Made by a program: the position numbers and the translations under genes
Source of the DNA: Amycolatopsis japonica
Lineage (GTDB): Bacteria; Actinomycetota; Actinomycetes; Mycobacteriales; Pseudonocardiaceae
Length of the DNA: 64,000 bases
NCBI RefSeq assembly: GCF_000732925.1
Contig: NZ_CP008953.1
Location: forward strand, 8,549,001-8,613,000
Direction of reading: 5' to 3'
Notes under the pieces: generated by a model
Told to the model about the DNA's origin: nothing
The model's input: the letters and a program-made list of their open reading frames with translations, nothing else
The model's database searches: none
Shown: one piece after another, positions 24,191 to 32,210 of the stretch
How positions within the stretch are numbered: position 1 is the first letter of the stretch
How the letters are laid out: every line of letters begins with the position of its first letter

Positions 24191-24967
24191 TCAGCCGAAC
24201 CGGCCCGAGATGTAGTCCTCGGTCGCCTTCTCGTCCGGGTTCGAGAAGATCTTCTCCGTGTCGTTCAGCTCCACCAGGCGCCCCGGCTGGCCGACGCCCG
24301 CCAGGTTGAAGAACGCGGTCTGGTCCGAGACCCGCGCCGCCTGCTGCATGTTGTGCGTCACGATGACGATCGTGTACTCCTTCTTGAGCTCACCGATCAG
24401 GTCCTCGATGGCCAGCGTCGAGATCGGGTCGAGCGCGGAGCACGGCTCGTCCATCAGCAGCACGTCGGGCCGCACGGCGATCGCCCGCGCGATGCAGAGC
24501 CGCTGCTGCTGACCACCGGAGAGGCCGCCGCCCGGCTTGTTCAGCCGGTCCTTGACCTCGTTCCACAGGTTCGCGCCGCGCAGGGCCCGCTCGGCGACGT
24601 CGTCGAGCTCCTTCTTGCCCTTGGTGCCGCCCAGGCGCAGGCCGGCCACGACGTTGTCGCGGATGGACATCGTCGGGAACGGGTTGGGGCGCTGGAACAC
24701 CATGCCGATGGTGCGGCGGACCTGCACCGGGTCGACACCGGCGCCGTAGATGTCCTCGCCGTCCAGCAGCACCTCGCCCTCGACGCGGGCGCCGGGGATG
24801 ACCTCGTGCATGCGGTTCAGCGTGCGCAGCACCGTCGACTTGCCGCAGCCCGACGGGCCGATGAACGCGGTGACGTTCCGCGGCGGCACCGAGAGGGTGA
24901 CGCCGTCCACGGCGTGGAATTTGCCGTAGTAGATGTCCACGTCTTTGACGTCGATTCGTTTGGCCAT
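24191..24967 (-). CDS. pstB: Phosphate ABC transporter ATP-binding protein PstB
   Basis: The 258-residue protein starts at ATG 24967, 10 bases after the pstA stop. FIGPSGCGKST is Walker A, LSGGQQQRLCIARAIAV the signature, VLLMDEPCSALDP Walker B and VIVTHNMQQA the H-loop. The VFQRPNPFPTMSIRDNV Q-loop context is specific for PstB. It powers high-affinity phosphate uptake through PstC/PstA and also signals through PhoU. It is the last gene of the pstSCAB operon. A longer reading frame reaching 25009 would overlap pstA and is not needed. Confidence 0.97.
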   Translation of the reverse strand: MAKRIDVKDVDIYYGKFHAVDGVTLSVPPRNVTAFIGPSGCGKSTVLRTLNRMHEVIPGARVEGEVLLDGEDIYGAGVDPVQVRRTIGMVFQRPNPFPTMSIRDNVVAGLRLGGTKGKKELDDVAERALRGANLWNEVKDRLNKPGGGLSGGQQQRLCIARAIAVRPDVLLMDEPCSALDPISTLAIEDLIGELKKEYTIVIVTHNMQQAARVSDQTAFFNLAGVGQPGRLVELNDTEKIFSNPDEKATEDYISGRFG

Positions 24968-24977
24968 CTCAAACAGC

Positions 24978-25895
24978 TCACTTCTTCTTCGGGGCGACAA
25001 GACGGGCAAAGAGCATGGCGAGGAGGTTCACGATCGCGATGATCAGTACCAGGGTGAGCGCCGCTCCCCAGATCCTGTCGAACGCGACGGTACCTTCGTC
25101 GAACGGGTTGCTGACCCGTTCGTTGTTCATCAGAAGCGGCAGTGCGGCCTGTTCGCCACCGAAGATGTCCCAGTTCACGTAGGCGGAGTACCCCACGAGG
25201 ACCAGCAGCGGCGCGGTCTCGCCCATGACCCTGGCGAGCGCCATCATGATGCCGCCGATGATGCCGGACAGCGCGGTCGGCAGGACGATCTTCATGATCG
25301 TCTTCCACTTCGGCACGCCCAGCGCGTAGGAGGCTTCGCGCAGGTCGTCCGGGACGATCCGCAGCATCTCCTCCGAGGAGCGCACGACCACCGGGATCAT
25401 CAGCAGCACCAGCGCGAGCGACACGGCGAAACCGCTGCGCGGGAGGCCGAACGTCGTGATCCACAGCGCGTAGATGAACAGCGCCGCGACGATCGAGGGG
25501 ACACCGGAGAGGATGTCCACCATGAAGGTCGTGACCTTCGCGAGTTTGCCGCGGCCGTATTCGACCAGGTAGATCGCGACCAGCATGCCGATCGGGACCG
25601 CGATGATCGCGCAGACCAGGCCCTGCAGCACCGAGCCGATGACCGCGTGCAGCACGCCGCCGCCGACCTCGTCCGACAGCACGGAGCCGAAGTCCTCGGT
25701 CCACCAGTTGCTGTAGGGGATCCGCTTGACACCGTTGACGACCACGGTGGCGAGCAGCCACACCAGCGGCACGACGGCGATCAGGAACGACAGCCAGATC
25801 AACGTCGTGGCGAAGCCGTTCTTGACCTTCCTCGCCAGGCTGACCTGCTGGAAGGCGGGGGTGGTGGCGGGGGTCTTCTCGAGCGTGGTGGACAT
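24978..25895 (-). CDS. pstA: Phosphate ABC transporter permease PstA
   Basis: The 305-residue permease has an N-terminal cytoplasmic stretch, a first helix at FATTLIWLSFLIAVVPLVWLL split at its Pro, and five further helices. GILSGVPSIVAALFIYALW-type sequence (DILSGVPSIVAALF) and the cytoplasmic coupling loop ASYALGVPKWKTIMKIVLP (EAA motif) are diagnostic of PstA. The pair ATLGxxxWxTI recurs in PstC. It lies 2 bases from the pstC stop, so translation is probably coupled. It forms the membrane channel with PstC. Confidence 0.96.
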   Translation of the reverse strand: MSTTLEKTPATTPAFQQVSLARKVKNGFATTLIWLSFLIAVVPLVWLLATVVVNGVKRIPYSNWWTEDFGSVLSDEVGGGVLHAVIGSVLQGLVCAIIAVPIGMLVAIYLVEYGRGKLAKVTTFMVDILSGVPSIVAALFIYALWITTFGLPRSGFAVSLALVLLMIPVVVRSSEEMLRIVPDDLREASYALGVPKWKTIMKIVLPTALSGIIGGIMMALARVMGETAPLLVLVGYSAYVNWDIFGGEQAALPLLMNNERVSNPFDEGTVAFDRIWGAALTLVLIIAIVNLLAMLFARLVAPKKK

Positions 25896-25897
25896 GC

Positions 25898-26971
25898 TCA
25901 GTCCCCCTTCTTGGCGATGACGGATCGCGCGATGAAGTTGACGACGAGCGTCAGCAGGAACAGCACGAGACCCGCCGCGATGTACGCGCCCGCCGAGATC
26001 TCGTTGTTGAGTTCCGCGTAGTCCGCCGCGATCTTCGAGGCGAACGTGGCGCCGCCGTCGAAGAGGCTCCAGGTGAACTCGCGGCCGACCGCGCCGGTCA
26101 GGATGATCGCGAGCGCGATCGTCTCGCCGAGCGCGCGGCCGAGGCCGAGCATCGAAGCGCCGATGTAGCCCGCCTTGCCGAACGGGAGCACCGTGGTGCG
26201 GATGACCTCCCAGCGGGTGGCGCCCAGCGCCAGCGCGCCCTCGATATGCGGGGTCGGGGTCCGCTCGAACACCTCACGGGACAGCGAGGTGATGATCGGC
26301 AGGATCATCACGGCCAGCACGATGCCCGCGGTGAAGATGGTGCCCCGCAGGTCCGGCGAGACGTTGCCGGCCGCGAAGAGCGGGATCCACGAGAAGGTGT
26401 CGTTGACCCACTGCGAGAAGGGCTCGATCGCCGGCGCGAAGACCATCAGGCCCCACAGGCCGTAGATGATCGAAGGGACCGCGGCGAGCAGGTCGATCAC
26501 GTAGGCGAAGGGCCGTGCCAGCCGCTTCGGCGCGTACTGGGTGAGGAAGAGGGCGATCCCGAGCGAGATCGGCATCGCGATGATCAACGCCAGCAGGGAC
26601 GAGTACACCGTCACCAGCAGCAGGCCCATGATCCCGAAGCGCATGTCGTCCGGGGTGGTCTGCCAGACCTGGCTGGTCAGGAAGTTCACGTTGTCGGCCT
26701 GCAACGCCGGGATGGCCTGCACCAGCAGGAACAGCCCGATCAGGCCGATCAGCGAGACGACGAAGACGCCGGCTCCGGTGGTCAGGATCTGGAAGATGCG
26801 GTCACCGGGTCGCACCGTCCTGGAATTGGGGCTCGCGAGGCGCACCGAGGACTGCTCGGGCGGTGACGCGGCAGATTGCTCCGAAATCGGGTCCTCCGTG
26901 AAGGTCTCGCGGACGCCAGAACGCCCACCGGGGTCGCCGGTGGGCGTTCTGGGCGAAGACGAATCGCTCAT
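25898..26971 (-). CDS. pstC: Phosphate ABC transporter permease PstC
   Basis: The 357-residue permease has a long soluble N-terminus of about 60 residues, then helices including ILTTGAGVFVVSLIGLIGLFLL and LVTVYSSLLALIIAMPISLGI. DLLAAVPSIIYGLWGLMVF and the EAA-type loop GALALGATRWEVIRTTVLPFGKAG, read in two parts, identify PstC. The proposed ATG 26971 has only a weak ribosome-binding site. A perfect 14-bp hairpin lies over codons 8-18, so the true start may be further inside or the hairpin may limit pstC translation relative to pstS. It pairs with PstA. Confidence 0.93.
   Translation of the reverse strand: MSDSSSPRTPTGDPGGRSGVRETFTEDPISEQSAASPPEQSSVRLASPNSRTVRPGDRIFQILTTGAGVFVVSLIGLIGLFLLVQAIPALQADNVNFLTSQVWQTTPDDMRFGIMGLLLVTVYSSLLALIIAMPISLGIALFLTQYAPKRLARPFAYVIDLLAAVPSIIYGLWGLMVFAPAIEPFSQWVNDTFSWIPLFAAGNVSPDLRGTIFTAGIVLAVMILPIITSLSREVFERTPTPHIEGALALGATRWEVIRTTVLPFGKAGYIGASMLGLGRALGETIALAIILTGAVGREFTWSLFDGGATFASKIAADYAELNNEISAGAYIAAGLVLFLLTLVVNFIARSVIAKKGD
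26918..26950 (-). promoter_or_regulatory. Hairpin in the 5' end of pstC
   Basis: Arms 26918-26931 and 26937-26950 form a perfect 14-bp stem with a 5-nt loop, placed inside the first 20 codons of the annotated pstC. It may attenuate transcription or translation after pstS. Confidence 0.55.
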
Positions 26972-27023
26972 CGACTACTTCAGTCCAGCCTGTTCACTGA
27001 TCAACCTAGAGGTCGTCGACAGA

Positions 27024-28148
27024 TCAGGCGATGGCCTTGACGGCGGTCAGGACCTTGTCCTGCAGGCTCTGCGGGATCGGCACGTAGCCCTTGTCCGAAA
27101 GCGGCTTCTGACCGTCGGTGGCGGCGACGTTCAGGAACGCCTTGACGGCCTTGCCGACCTCGGCGTCCGCGTACTTCGAGCAGACGATCTCGTAGGTGGC
27201 GAGCAGCAGCGGGTAGGCGCCCGCGACGTTGCTGGAGTAGATCGAGTTCAGGTCCAGCGCGAGGTCGTTGCTGCCTTCCTTCTTGAACTTCGCCGAGTCG
27301 AGGGACTTGGCGACGTTCGCGGCGGTGAGCTCGACACCGCCGGAGCCGCTGTCGATCAGGGCGGCGTTCAGGCCGTCCTTCGCGAAGGAGGACTCGACGT
27401 AGGTGATGGCACCGTCGGTGGCCTTGACCGCGCTGGCCACACCGTTGGACTTCTCGGCACCGTTACCGACGCCACCGTTGAACTTCTTGCCGTCGCCCTG
27501 GGTCCAAGCGCCCTTCGAGGCCGCCTTCAGGTACTTCTGGAAGTTGTCGGTGGTGCCCGACTCGTCGGTGCGGGAGATGACCTGGATGGCCTTGTCCGGC
27601 AGGTTGACGCTCTCGTTGCCCTTGACCGCCTTGATGGCCGGGTCGTTCCACTTGGTGATGCCGCCGTTGAAGATCTTGGCGGTGACCTCGGGGGTCAGGG
27701 TCAGCTTGTCGACCCCGGAAACCTTGTACGCGACGGCGACCGGGCCGATGACGAGCGGGAGGTTCCACGCGTCCGAGGCGCACCGGGCCTTGGCCTTCTC
27801 GGCCTCTTCGTCCTTGAGGGGCGAGTCCGAACCGGCGAAGTCGACCTGGTTCGCGTTGAACTGCTTGATGCCGGCGCCCGAACCGCTGGGGTTGTAGTTC
27901 ACCTTCTGGCCGGAGCACTTGGCGGCGTAAGCCTGCACGAAGATGTCGACCGCGGTCTTCTGCGCGGACGAACCCTCGGCCGAAAGCGGGTTCTTGCCGC
28001 CGCATTCGACGTTGGCCGCGCCACTCGGAGCGGCGGCGGCACCCGTGCTGCCGGGCTTGGTCGCCGCCGGGTCGGATCCACAAGCGCCGAGCACGAGGGC
28101 GGCGGTGGCCACGATGCCGATCGCGCCCGCGGGCCGCATGATCTTCAC
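27024..28148 (-). CDS. pstS: Phosphate-binding lipoprotein PstS
   Basis: The GTG at 28148 has GTGGAGGAAATGCA in front, giving 374 residues. VKIMRPAGAIGIVATAALVLGAC, split at its lipobox LGAC, places the lipidated Cys at residue 23. The mature protein shows the PstS phosphate-binding signatures GSSAQ, GSGAG, FAGSDSPL, RTDESGTTDNF and the C-terminal YPLLLATYEIVCSK. It captures phosphate outside the membrane and delivers it to PstC/PstA. A PHO box lies about 100 bases upstream. The gap to pstC is 52 bases, so the four pst genes form one operon. Confidence 0.96.
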   Translation of the reverse strand: MKIMRPAGAIGIVATAALVLGACGSDPAATKPGSTGAAAAPSGAANVECGGKNPLSAEGSSAQKTAVDIFVQAYAAKCSGQKVNYNPSGSGAGIKQFNANQVDFAGSDSPLKDEEAEKAKARCASDAWNLPLVIGPVAVAYKVSGVDKLTLTPEVTAKIFNGGITKWNDPAIKAVKGNESVNLPDKAIQVISRTDESGTTDNFQKYLKAASKGAWTQGDGKKFNGGVGNGAEKSNGVASAVKATDGAITYVESSFAKDGLNAALIDSGSGGVELTAANVAKSLDSAKFKKEGSNDLALDLNSIYSSNVAGAYPLLLATYEIVCSKYADAEVGKAVKAFLNVAATDGQKPLSDKGYVPIPQSLQDKVLTAVKAIA

Positions 28149-28246
28149 TGCATTTCCTCCACTGGGAGACTTTCGCCGGATCGGTGGAACGGGAGCGTTC
28201 CTTCCGGACCCGGACATTAAGCACCGACAGTGGACAGGCGACCGTC

Positions 28247-28268
28247 TAAGGGTGAACGGCAAGTGAAC
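28247..28268 (-). promoter_or_regulatory. PHO box upstream of pstS
   Basis: Read on the minus strand, GTTCACTTGCC (28268-28258) is followed directly by GTTCACCCTTA (28257-28247). The two 11-base units match the canonical PhoP direct repeat. Further GTGACC words lie upstream at 28306-28362 and may be weaker sites. Confidence 0.8.
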
Positions 28269-28377
28269 AAGGCGGCCGATGTGAGCAGCGCGACTACTCC
28301 GAAAGTGACCCGTGTCCCGCCCGTGACCTGCGCGTCTGCTCTCCGTGACCGGTCAAGTGCCGCCCGTGTGAACGCCG

Positions 28378-29253
28378 TTACCGTGCGTATTGAACGTCTA
28401 CCTCGTATCGGGTGAAGCCAAGCTTCGAATACACGGCGAGTGCGGGCGCGTTGTCCCCTTCGACGTAAAGGATCACTTGCCCCAGCCCGCGATCACGGAG
28501 ATACCGCAGTCCGGCGAGGGTGAGGGCCTTTCCGAGGCCGCCGCCCTGCGCGTCCGGGTCGATCCCGACGACATAGACCTCTCCGGCGGGCTCACCGCCG
28601 AACCGGCCGGGGACCGCCTCGTGGACCTTCGTCCAGTGGAAGCCGATGACCTCGCCGTTCTCCTCCGCGAGGAAGAAGCCTTCGGGGTCGAACCAGGCGT
28701 CCTTCTCGGTCGCTCGGACCTCGTCGGCGGTCAGCGCGCCCTGTTCGGGGTGCCAGTCGAAGGCGCGGGCGTTGACCCGCACCATCGCTTCCTCGTCCTG
28801 GCCGGGGACGAACGTGCGCAGCGTGACCCCTTCGCGCGTCACGGGTTCCGGCCAGTCGGCGCTCTCGACGTCCGCGTGGAGGATCAGCAGTTCGCGGGCC
28901 CGTTCGAAACCTTCGGTCCCGGCGAGGTGGACGGCGGCGGGGTGGTCGCCGTGCGCCCAGACCCGCAGCGGCTTCCCCGCGGTCTCTTCGACGAGCGCCC
29001 TGGTGAGCGCCCTGCCGTGGCCGGATCGGCGATGCGCGGGGTGGACGAACAGTTCAGCGACCTGGTTTCCGTGCGAGTCGCCCTCGGTGTCCAGATGCGC
29101 GTACGCGACCAACGCGCCGTCGACGCGGCCGAGGAGGTGCCGCCCACCGTCGAACCCGGAGTCCTCCGGGCGGCCGTCGGCCTCGCGCACGGCGAGGAGG
29201 AAGTCGTGGATCTCTTCCGTGTCCGGTTCACCGGTCCAAGCCAGATCGAGCAT
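28378..29253 (-). CDS. mshD: Mycothiol synthase MshD
   Basis: The 291-residue protein has two GNAT domains. The N-terminal one carries VAELFVHPAHRRSGHGRALTRAL and the C-terminal one EVYVVGIDPDAQGGGLGKALTLAGL, both with the acetyl-CoA pyrophosphate loop. NAPALAVYSKLGFTRYEVDVQYA is the typical MshD ending. It acetylates Cys-GlcN-Ins with acetyl-CoA to complete mycothiol, the main thiol of actinobacteria. A -10 box TAGGGT lies 7 bases before the ATG, so the mRNA is probably leaderless. The order glnR-mshD-pst-phoU matches mycobacteria. Confidence 0.95.
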   Translation of the reverse strand: MLDLAWTGEPDTEEIHDFLLAVREADGRPEDSGFDGGRHLLGRVDGALVAYAHLDTEGDSHGNQVAELFVHPAHRRSGHGRALTRALVEETAGKPLRVWAHGDHPAAVHLAGTEGFERARELLILHADVESADWPEPVTREGVTLRTFVPGQDEEAMVRVNARAFDWHPEQGALTADEVRATEKDAWFDPEGFFLAEENGEVIGFHWTKVHEAVPGRFGGEPAGEVYVVGIDPDAQGGGLGKALTLAGLRYLRDRGLGQVILYVEGDNAPALAVYSKLGFTRYEVDVQYAR

Positions 29254-29316
29254 GAAATCGACCCTACCCGGGAACCCGCCTTCCGCCTGGACGTCTTGTC
29301 AGACAGGAAAGGGGAC

Positions 29317-30063
29317 TCAGTGCGCGGAAAACTCGCTCGGCTCGTAGACGCTCGAGTCCGGGGCGACGGCCTGCTTGGCCGCTCCCTTCGAGGGACGCTC
29401 GAACTTGTAGCCGACGTTGCGCACGGTGCCGATCATCTGCTCGTGCTCCGGCCCCAGCTTCGCGCGCAGACGCCGGACGTGGACGTCGACCGTGCGCGTG
29501 CCGCCGAAGAAGTCGTAACCCCAGACCTCCTGCAGCAGCTGGGCGCGGGTGAACACCCGGCCGGCGTGCTGCGCGAGGTACTTGAGGAGTTCGAACTCCT
29601 TGTACGTGAGCTCGAGAGTGCGCTTGCGCAGCTTCGCGGTGTAGGTCGCTTCGTCGATGACGAGGTCGCCGACGCGGAGTTCGGCGTCGACCTGCGCGGC
29701 ACTGCCGTCGCGGGTGGTGACCAGCCGCAACCGGGCGTCGACCTCGGCGGGACCGGCCGTCGGGAGGAGGATGTCGTCGGTGCGCCATTCCGCGCTGACC
29801 GCGACCAGACCGCCTTCGCCGACGACGGCGATGACCGGCGTGGAGGCCTCGTCCTCGCCGGCGCCCTTGAGCAGGCGGCAGAGGCTCTTCGCGGAGGCGA
29901 GATCGGTGCGGGCGTCGAGGACGATGACGTCGCGGTGGCCCGCGTCGAGCAGCGCGGTCACTTCCGGAGCACGGACGCGTACGGTGTGGGGCAGCAGGTC
30001 CAGGGCGGGCAACACCGTGGTGGCATCTGCTTCCGCGGTCAGTACCAGAAGGTCCAGGCTCAT
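29317..30063 (-). CDS. glnR: GlnR-type orphan response regulator of nitrogen metabolism
   Basis: The 248-residue protein has a receiver-like domain with DVIVLDARTDLASAKSLCRLL, where the phospho-acceptor-position Asp is kept but the acidic pocket is atypical. A winged helix follows: LELTYKEFELLKYLAQHAGRV and FGGTRTVDVHVRRLRAKLG. GlnR proteins dimerise without phosphorylation and control nitrogen genes. Its place beside mshD is the same as in mycobacteria (Rv0818/Rv0819). The C-terminal tail (AAKQAVAPDSSVYEPSEFSAH) is longer than in OmpR-type regulators, as is usual for GlnR, where it can be modified. Confidence 0.92.
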   Translation of the reverse strand: MSLDLLVLTAEADATTVLPALDLLPHTVRVRAPEVTALLDAGHRDVIVLDARTDLASAKSLCRLLKGAGEDEASTPVIAVVGEGGLVAVSAEWRTDDILLPTAGPAEVDARLRLVTTRDGSAAQVDAELRVGDLVIDEATYTAKLRKRTLELTYKEFELLKYLAQHAGRVFTRAQLLQEVWGYDFFGGTRTVDVHVRRLRAKLGPEHEQMIGTVRNVGYKFERPSKGAAKQAVAPDSSVYEPSEFSAH

Positions 30064-30207
30064 CGCCGCACCGCCTTCGGATCGTGGCCGCCTCGAACGT
30101 GGCGACCGCCGGTGCTTAGTGAGAATAGCGGGTGAACAGCCGGGGACCTACCCCGTGCTGGATCGATCACACCTGGCCAAAGAGGTTGACGAAGGAGATT
30201 CGACGCA

Positions 30208-31101
30208 ATGGTGAGCAGGCCCGTGGCGCAGGACGACCGACCCTCTCCGGGGCGGTCCGCCAAGCGAGGAAAGCGCCGTGGCCGGGGCTGGCTCATCGCC
30301 CTTGCGGTCCTCGTGGTGCTGCTGGTCGGCGCCGATTTCGGGGCGGCGGCGTTCGCCGAGCACACGATCTCCCAGAAGGCCCGCCAGCAGCTGGATCTGG
30401 CCAACGATCCGGCGGTCACGGTGCACGGTTTTCCGTTCCTGACCCAGGCCCTTTCCGGTGACTACAGTCACATCACCATCAACGCCCAGGGCGTCGCCGT
30501 TCCGCCGAAACTGCGTGACGTGGACTTCAACGCGGACATGAGCGACGTCACGGCGCCGCTCTCGGACCTGACGTCCGGCAACACGAAGTCGATCGTCATC
30601 GGCACGCTCAAGGGCGAGGTGACGATCAAGGCCGCGGACATCGCGCGGCAGGCGCCGCTGGACAAGATCGAGAACCTCAAGATCGAACCGGTCACCGAGG
30701 ACTACGTCCGCAACGGCGACAGCGGCCAGGGCGAGACGAAGCCGACGGCGACCAACGAGAACGGCGAGCCGGTGGACACCGCCAGCGCCGGGATCCGGGT
30801 TTCGGGCAACGTCCAGATCGCCGGGCAGAAGGTGGAGATCTTCTGCTTCGCGATGATCGAACTGGACGGGCAGAAGATCCGTCTCGAGCCGAAGCGGCTG
30901 CAGTTCGGGAATGACAAGGAGACCACCGTCGTTCCCCAGGCGGTGCAGGACGCGCTGCTGCCGAACTTCAACGCGACCATCGACACCGGCGCGATGCCGT
31001 TCTCGGTGACTCCGACCTCGGTGCGTGTGAACAGCGGCTCGGTGACCATCAAGGGTGAAGGCAAGAACGTGGCCTTCAGCGGAGCGAAGCCTCAGGGGTG
31101 A
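30208..31101 (+). CDS. DUF2993 (LmeA-like) membrane-anchored protein
   Basis: The 297-residue protein starts with a basic, Arg/Lys-rich cytoplasmic tail (AKRGKRRGRG), then one membrane segment (WLIALAVLVVLLVGADFGAAAFA). The outer domain begins with ISQKARQQL and repeats VTVHGFPFLTQALSGDYSHITINAQGV-like beta strands. This is the DUF2993 fold, of which mycobacterial LmeA (phosphatidylinositol mannoside maturation) is a member. A lipid-binding or mannan-related role is possible. AAGGAGA lies before the ATG. It is the first gene of a run ending at the nitrobindin and is divergent from glnR. Confidence 0.85.
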   Translation: MVSRPVAQDDRPSPGRSAKRGKRRGRGWLIALAVLVVLLVGADFGAAAFAEHTISQKARQQLDLANDPAVTVHGFPFLTQALSGDYSHITINAQGVAVPPKLRDVDFNADMSDVTAPLSDLTSGNTKSIVIGTLKGEVTIKAADIARQAPLDKIENLKIEPVTEDYVRNGDSGQGETKPTATNENGEPVDTASAGIRVSGNVQIAGQKVEIFCFAMIELDGQKIRLEPKRLQFGNDKETTVVPQAVQDALLPNFNATIDTGAMPFSVTPTSVRVNSGSVTIKGEGKNVAFSGAKPQG

Positions 31102-31108
31102 CTTGCGA

Positions 31109-31528
31109 ATGACCGGAGTGTGGGTGCTGCTGGGTGTCTTGGTGCTCGGCGGGATCGCGGGCGCGCTGATGCGAGCGCGTAACGGCCGGATCCGCGCGGC
31201 CAAGCCCGGCGCGCCCACACTGCCCGGTCGTGTCTCGGGTGCCCTCGCGCCCGAAGGCGTCACCCTGGTCCAGATCTCCACGACGTTCTGCGCGCCGTGC
31301 CGCCACACCCGCGCGATCCTCTCGGCGCTCGCGGACAAGACCGACGGCCTCACGCACGTCGATCTGGACGTCACCGAAACCCCCGAAGTCGCCCAGGCGC
31401 TCTCGGTGCTGCGGACCCCCACGACGTTGGCCTTGACCCCGGACGGCCGGGAGGTCTTTCGCGTCGGCGGCGTTCCCCGAGGTCAGGAGCTTCTCGAAGC
31501 CCTGAGGCCCCATCTGGCGAACGCCTGA
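31109..31528 (+). CDS. Membrane-anchored thioredoxin-like protein (ThiX-like)
   Basis: The 139-residue protein has an N-terminal hydrophobic segment (VWVLLGVLVLGGIAGALM, residues 4-21), a linker, and a thioredoxin fold. The active site is TFCAPCRHTR (CxxC). The cis-Pro loop is RTPTTLAL and the C-terminal helix GQELLEALRPHL. It starts 7 bases after the DUF2993 stop. The orientation of the catalytic domain depends on topology, which is not clear. The homologue I recall in mycobacteria, thiX, sits next to cysA2 and sseC2, as here. Confidence 0.9.
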   Translation: MTGVWVLLGVLVLGGIAGALMRARNGRIRAAKPGAPTLPGRVSGALAPEGVTLVQISTTFCAPCRHTRAILSALADKTDGLTHVDLDVTETPEVAQALSVLRTPTTLALTPDGREVFRVGGVPRGQELLEALRPHLANA

Positions 31529-31603
31529 TCCCGAATTTTGGGAAGCGTCCCAAGGTGTGAACACGGTTCCCAACCTGAGGGAGCTCTGCGTACCCTCGTG
31601 CCC

Positions 31604-31693
31604 GTGAACAGGCTGCCCCGAACCTTGCTGACCCAGCGCCGCGCAGTGGATCTGTGCCGCGTTCGCAGCAGCCTGTGTCCCGGCGTTCGCTGA
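31604..31693 (+). CDS. Cysteine-type leader peptide upstream of sulfur genes
   Basis: GTG 31604 encodes a 29-residue peptide, VNRLPRTLLTQRRAVDLC followed by RVRSSLCPGVR. The RRAVDLCRV core and the two late Cys codons match the actinobacterial leader peptides placed before cysA/sseC and other sulfur-assimilation genes. A -10 box TACCCT (31591-31596) is 7 bases before the GTG, so the leader is probably leaderless, as reported for mycobacterial examples. Ribosome stalling at the Cys codons when cysteine is scarce is thought to raise expression of downstream genes. About 60 bases separate it from the DUF4395 gene. A small TTGGGA/TCCCAA hairpin lies before it at 31538-31553. Confidence 0.85.
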   Translation: MNRLPRTLLTQRRAVDLCRVRSSLCPGVR

Positions 31694-31754
31694 ACCTCGC
31701 CTGCGCGTGCCCGTTCGGCACGCATCTCCTTACCTCTCGTTCGCAGGAGGAACC

Positions 31755-32189
31755 ATGTCCGCAGGACCGGCCGTCGACCCCCGTGGTCCGCGTTTCGCCG
31801 CCATCCTGACGACGATCGTGCTCGCGGTCGTGCTCATCACCCAGTGGTGGCCACTGCTCGCGGCGCAGGCGGTGGTGTTCGCGATCGGTGCCTTCATCGG
31901 TTTGAAGCCGGCGCCGTACTCCCTGCTCTACCGCTACCTCGTCGCGCCGCGGCTCGGCCCGACGACCGAACGCGAGGACGCCGCCCCGCTGCGGTTCGCA
32001 CAGGCCGTCGGGTTCGTGTTCGCCGTCGTCGGCACCGTCGGTTTCGCCGCCGGCCTGACCGCGCTCGGCTTCGTCGCCACGGCGTTCGCGCTGTTCGCGG
32101 CGTTCCTCAACGCGGCGTTCAACTTCTGTCTCGGTTGCGAGATGTACCTGCTCATCAAGCGTTTCAGCCCCAGCCCTCGCGCGTCCTAA
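31755..32189 (+). CDS. DUF4395 integral membrane protein
   Basis: ATG 31755 has a strong AGGAGGA. The 144-residue protein has about four hydrophobic helices (FAAILTTIVLAVVLITQWWPLL, AVVFAIGAFIGL, FAQAVGFVFAVVGTVGFAAGL and ALFAAFLNAAFNFCLGCEMYLL, each split at helix ends). The FNFCLGCEMY motif has a CxxC pair typical of DUF4395. The family is often found with rhodanese/sulfurtransferase genes, so it may be involved in sulfur transport or redox relay. Placement between leader peptide and cysA supports that reading, though no member I know has a proven activity. Confidence 0.88.
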   Translation: MSAGPAVDPRGPRFAAILTTIVLAVVLITQWWPLLAAQAVVFAIGAFIGLKPAPYSLLYRYLVAPRLGPTTEREDAAPLRFAQAVGFVFAVVGTVGFAAGLTALGFVATAFALFAAFLNAAFNFCLGCEMYLLIKRFSPSPRAS

Positions 32190-32210
32190 CCCAGAAAGAG
32201 AGTCAGCTCC

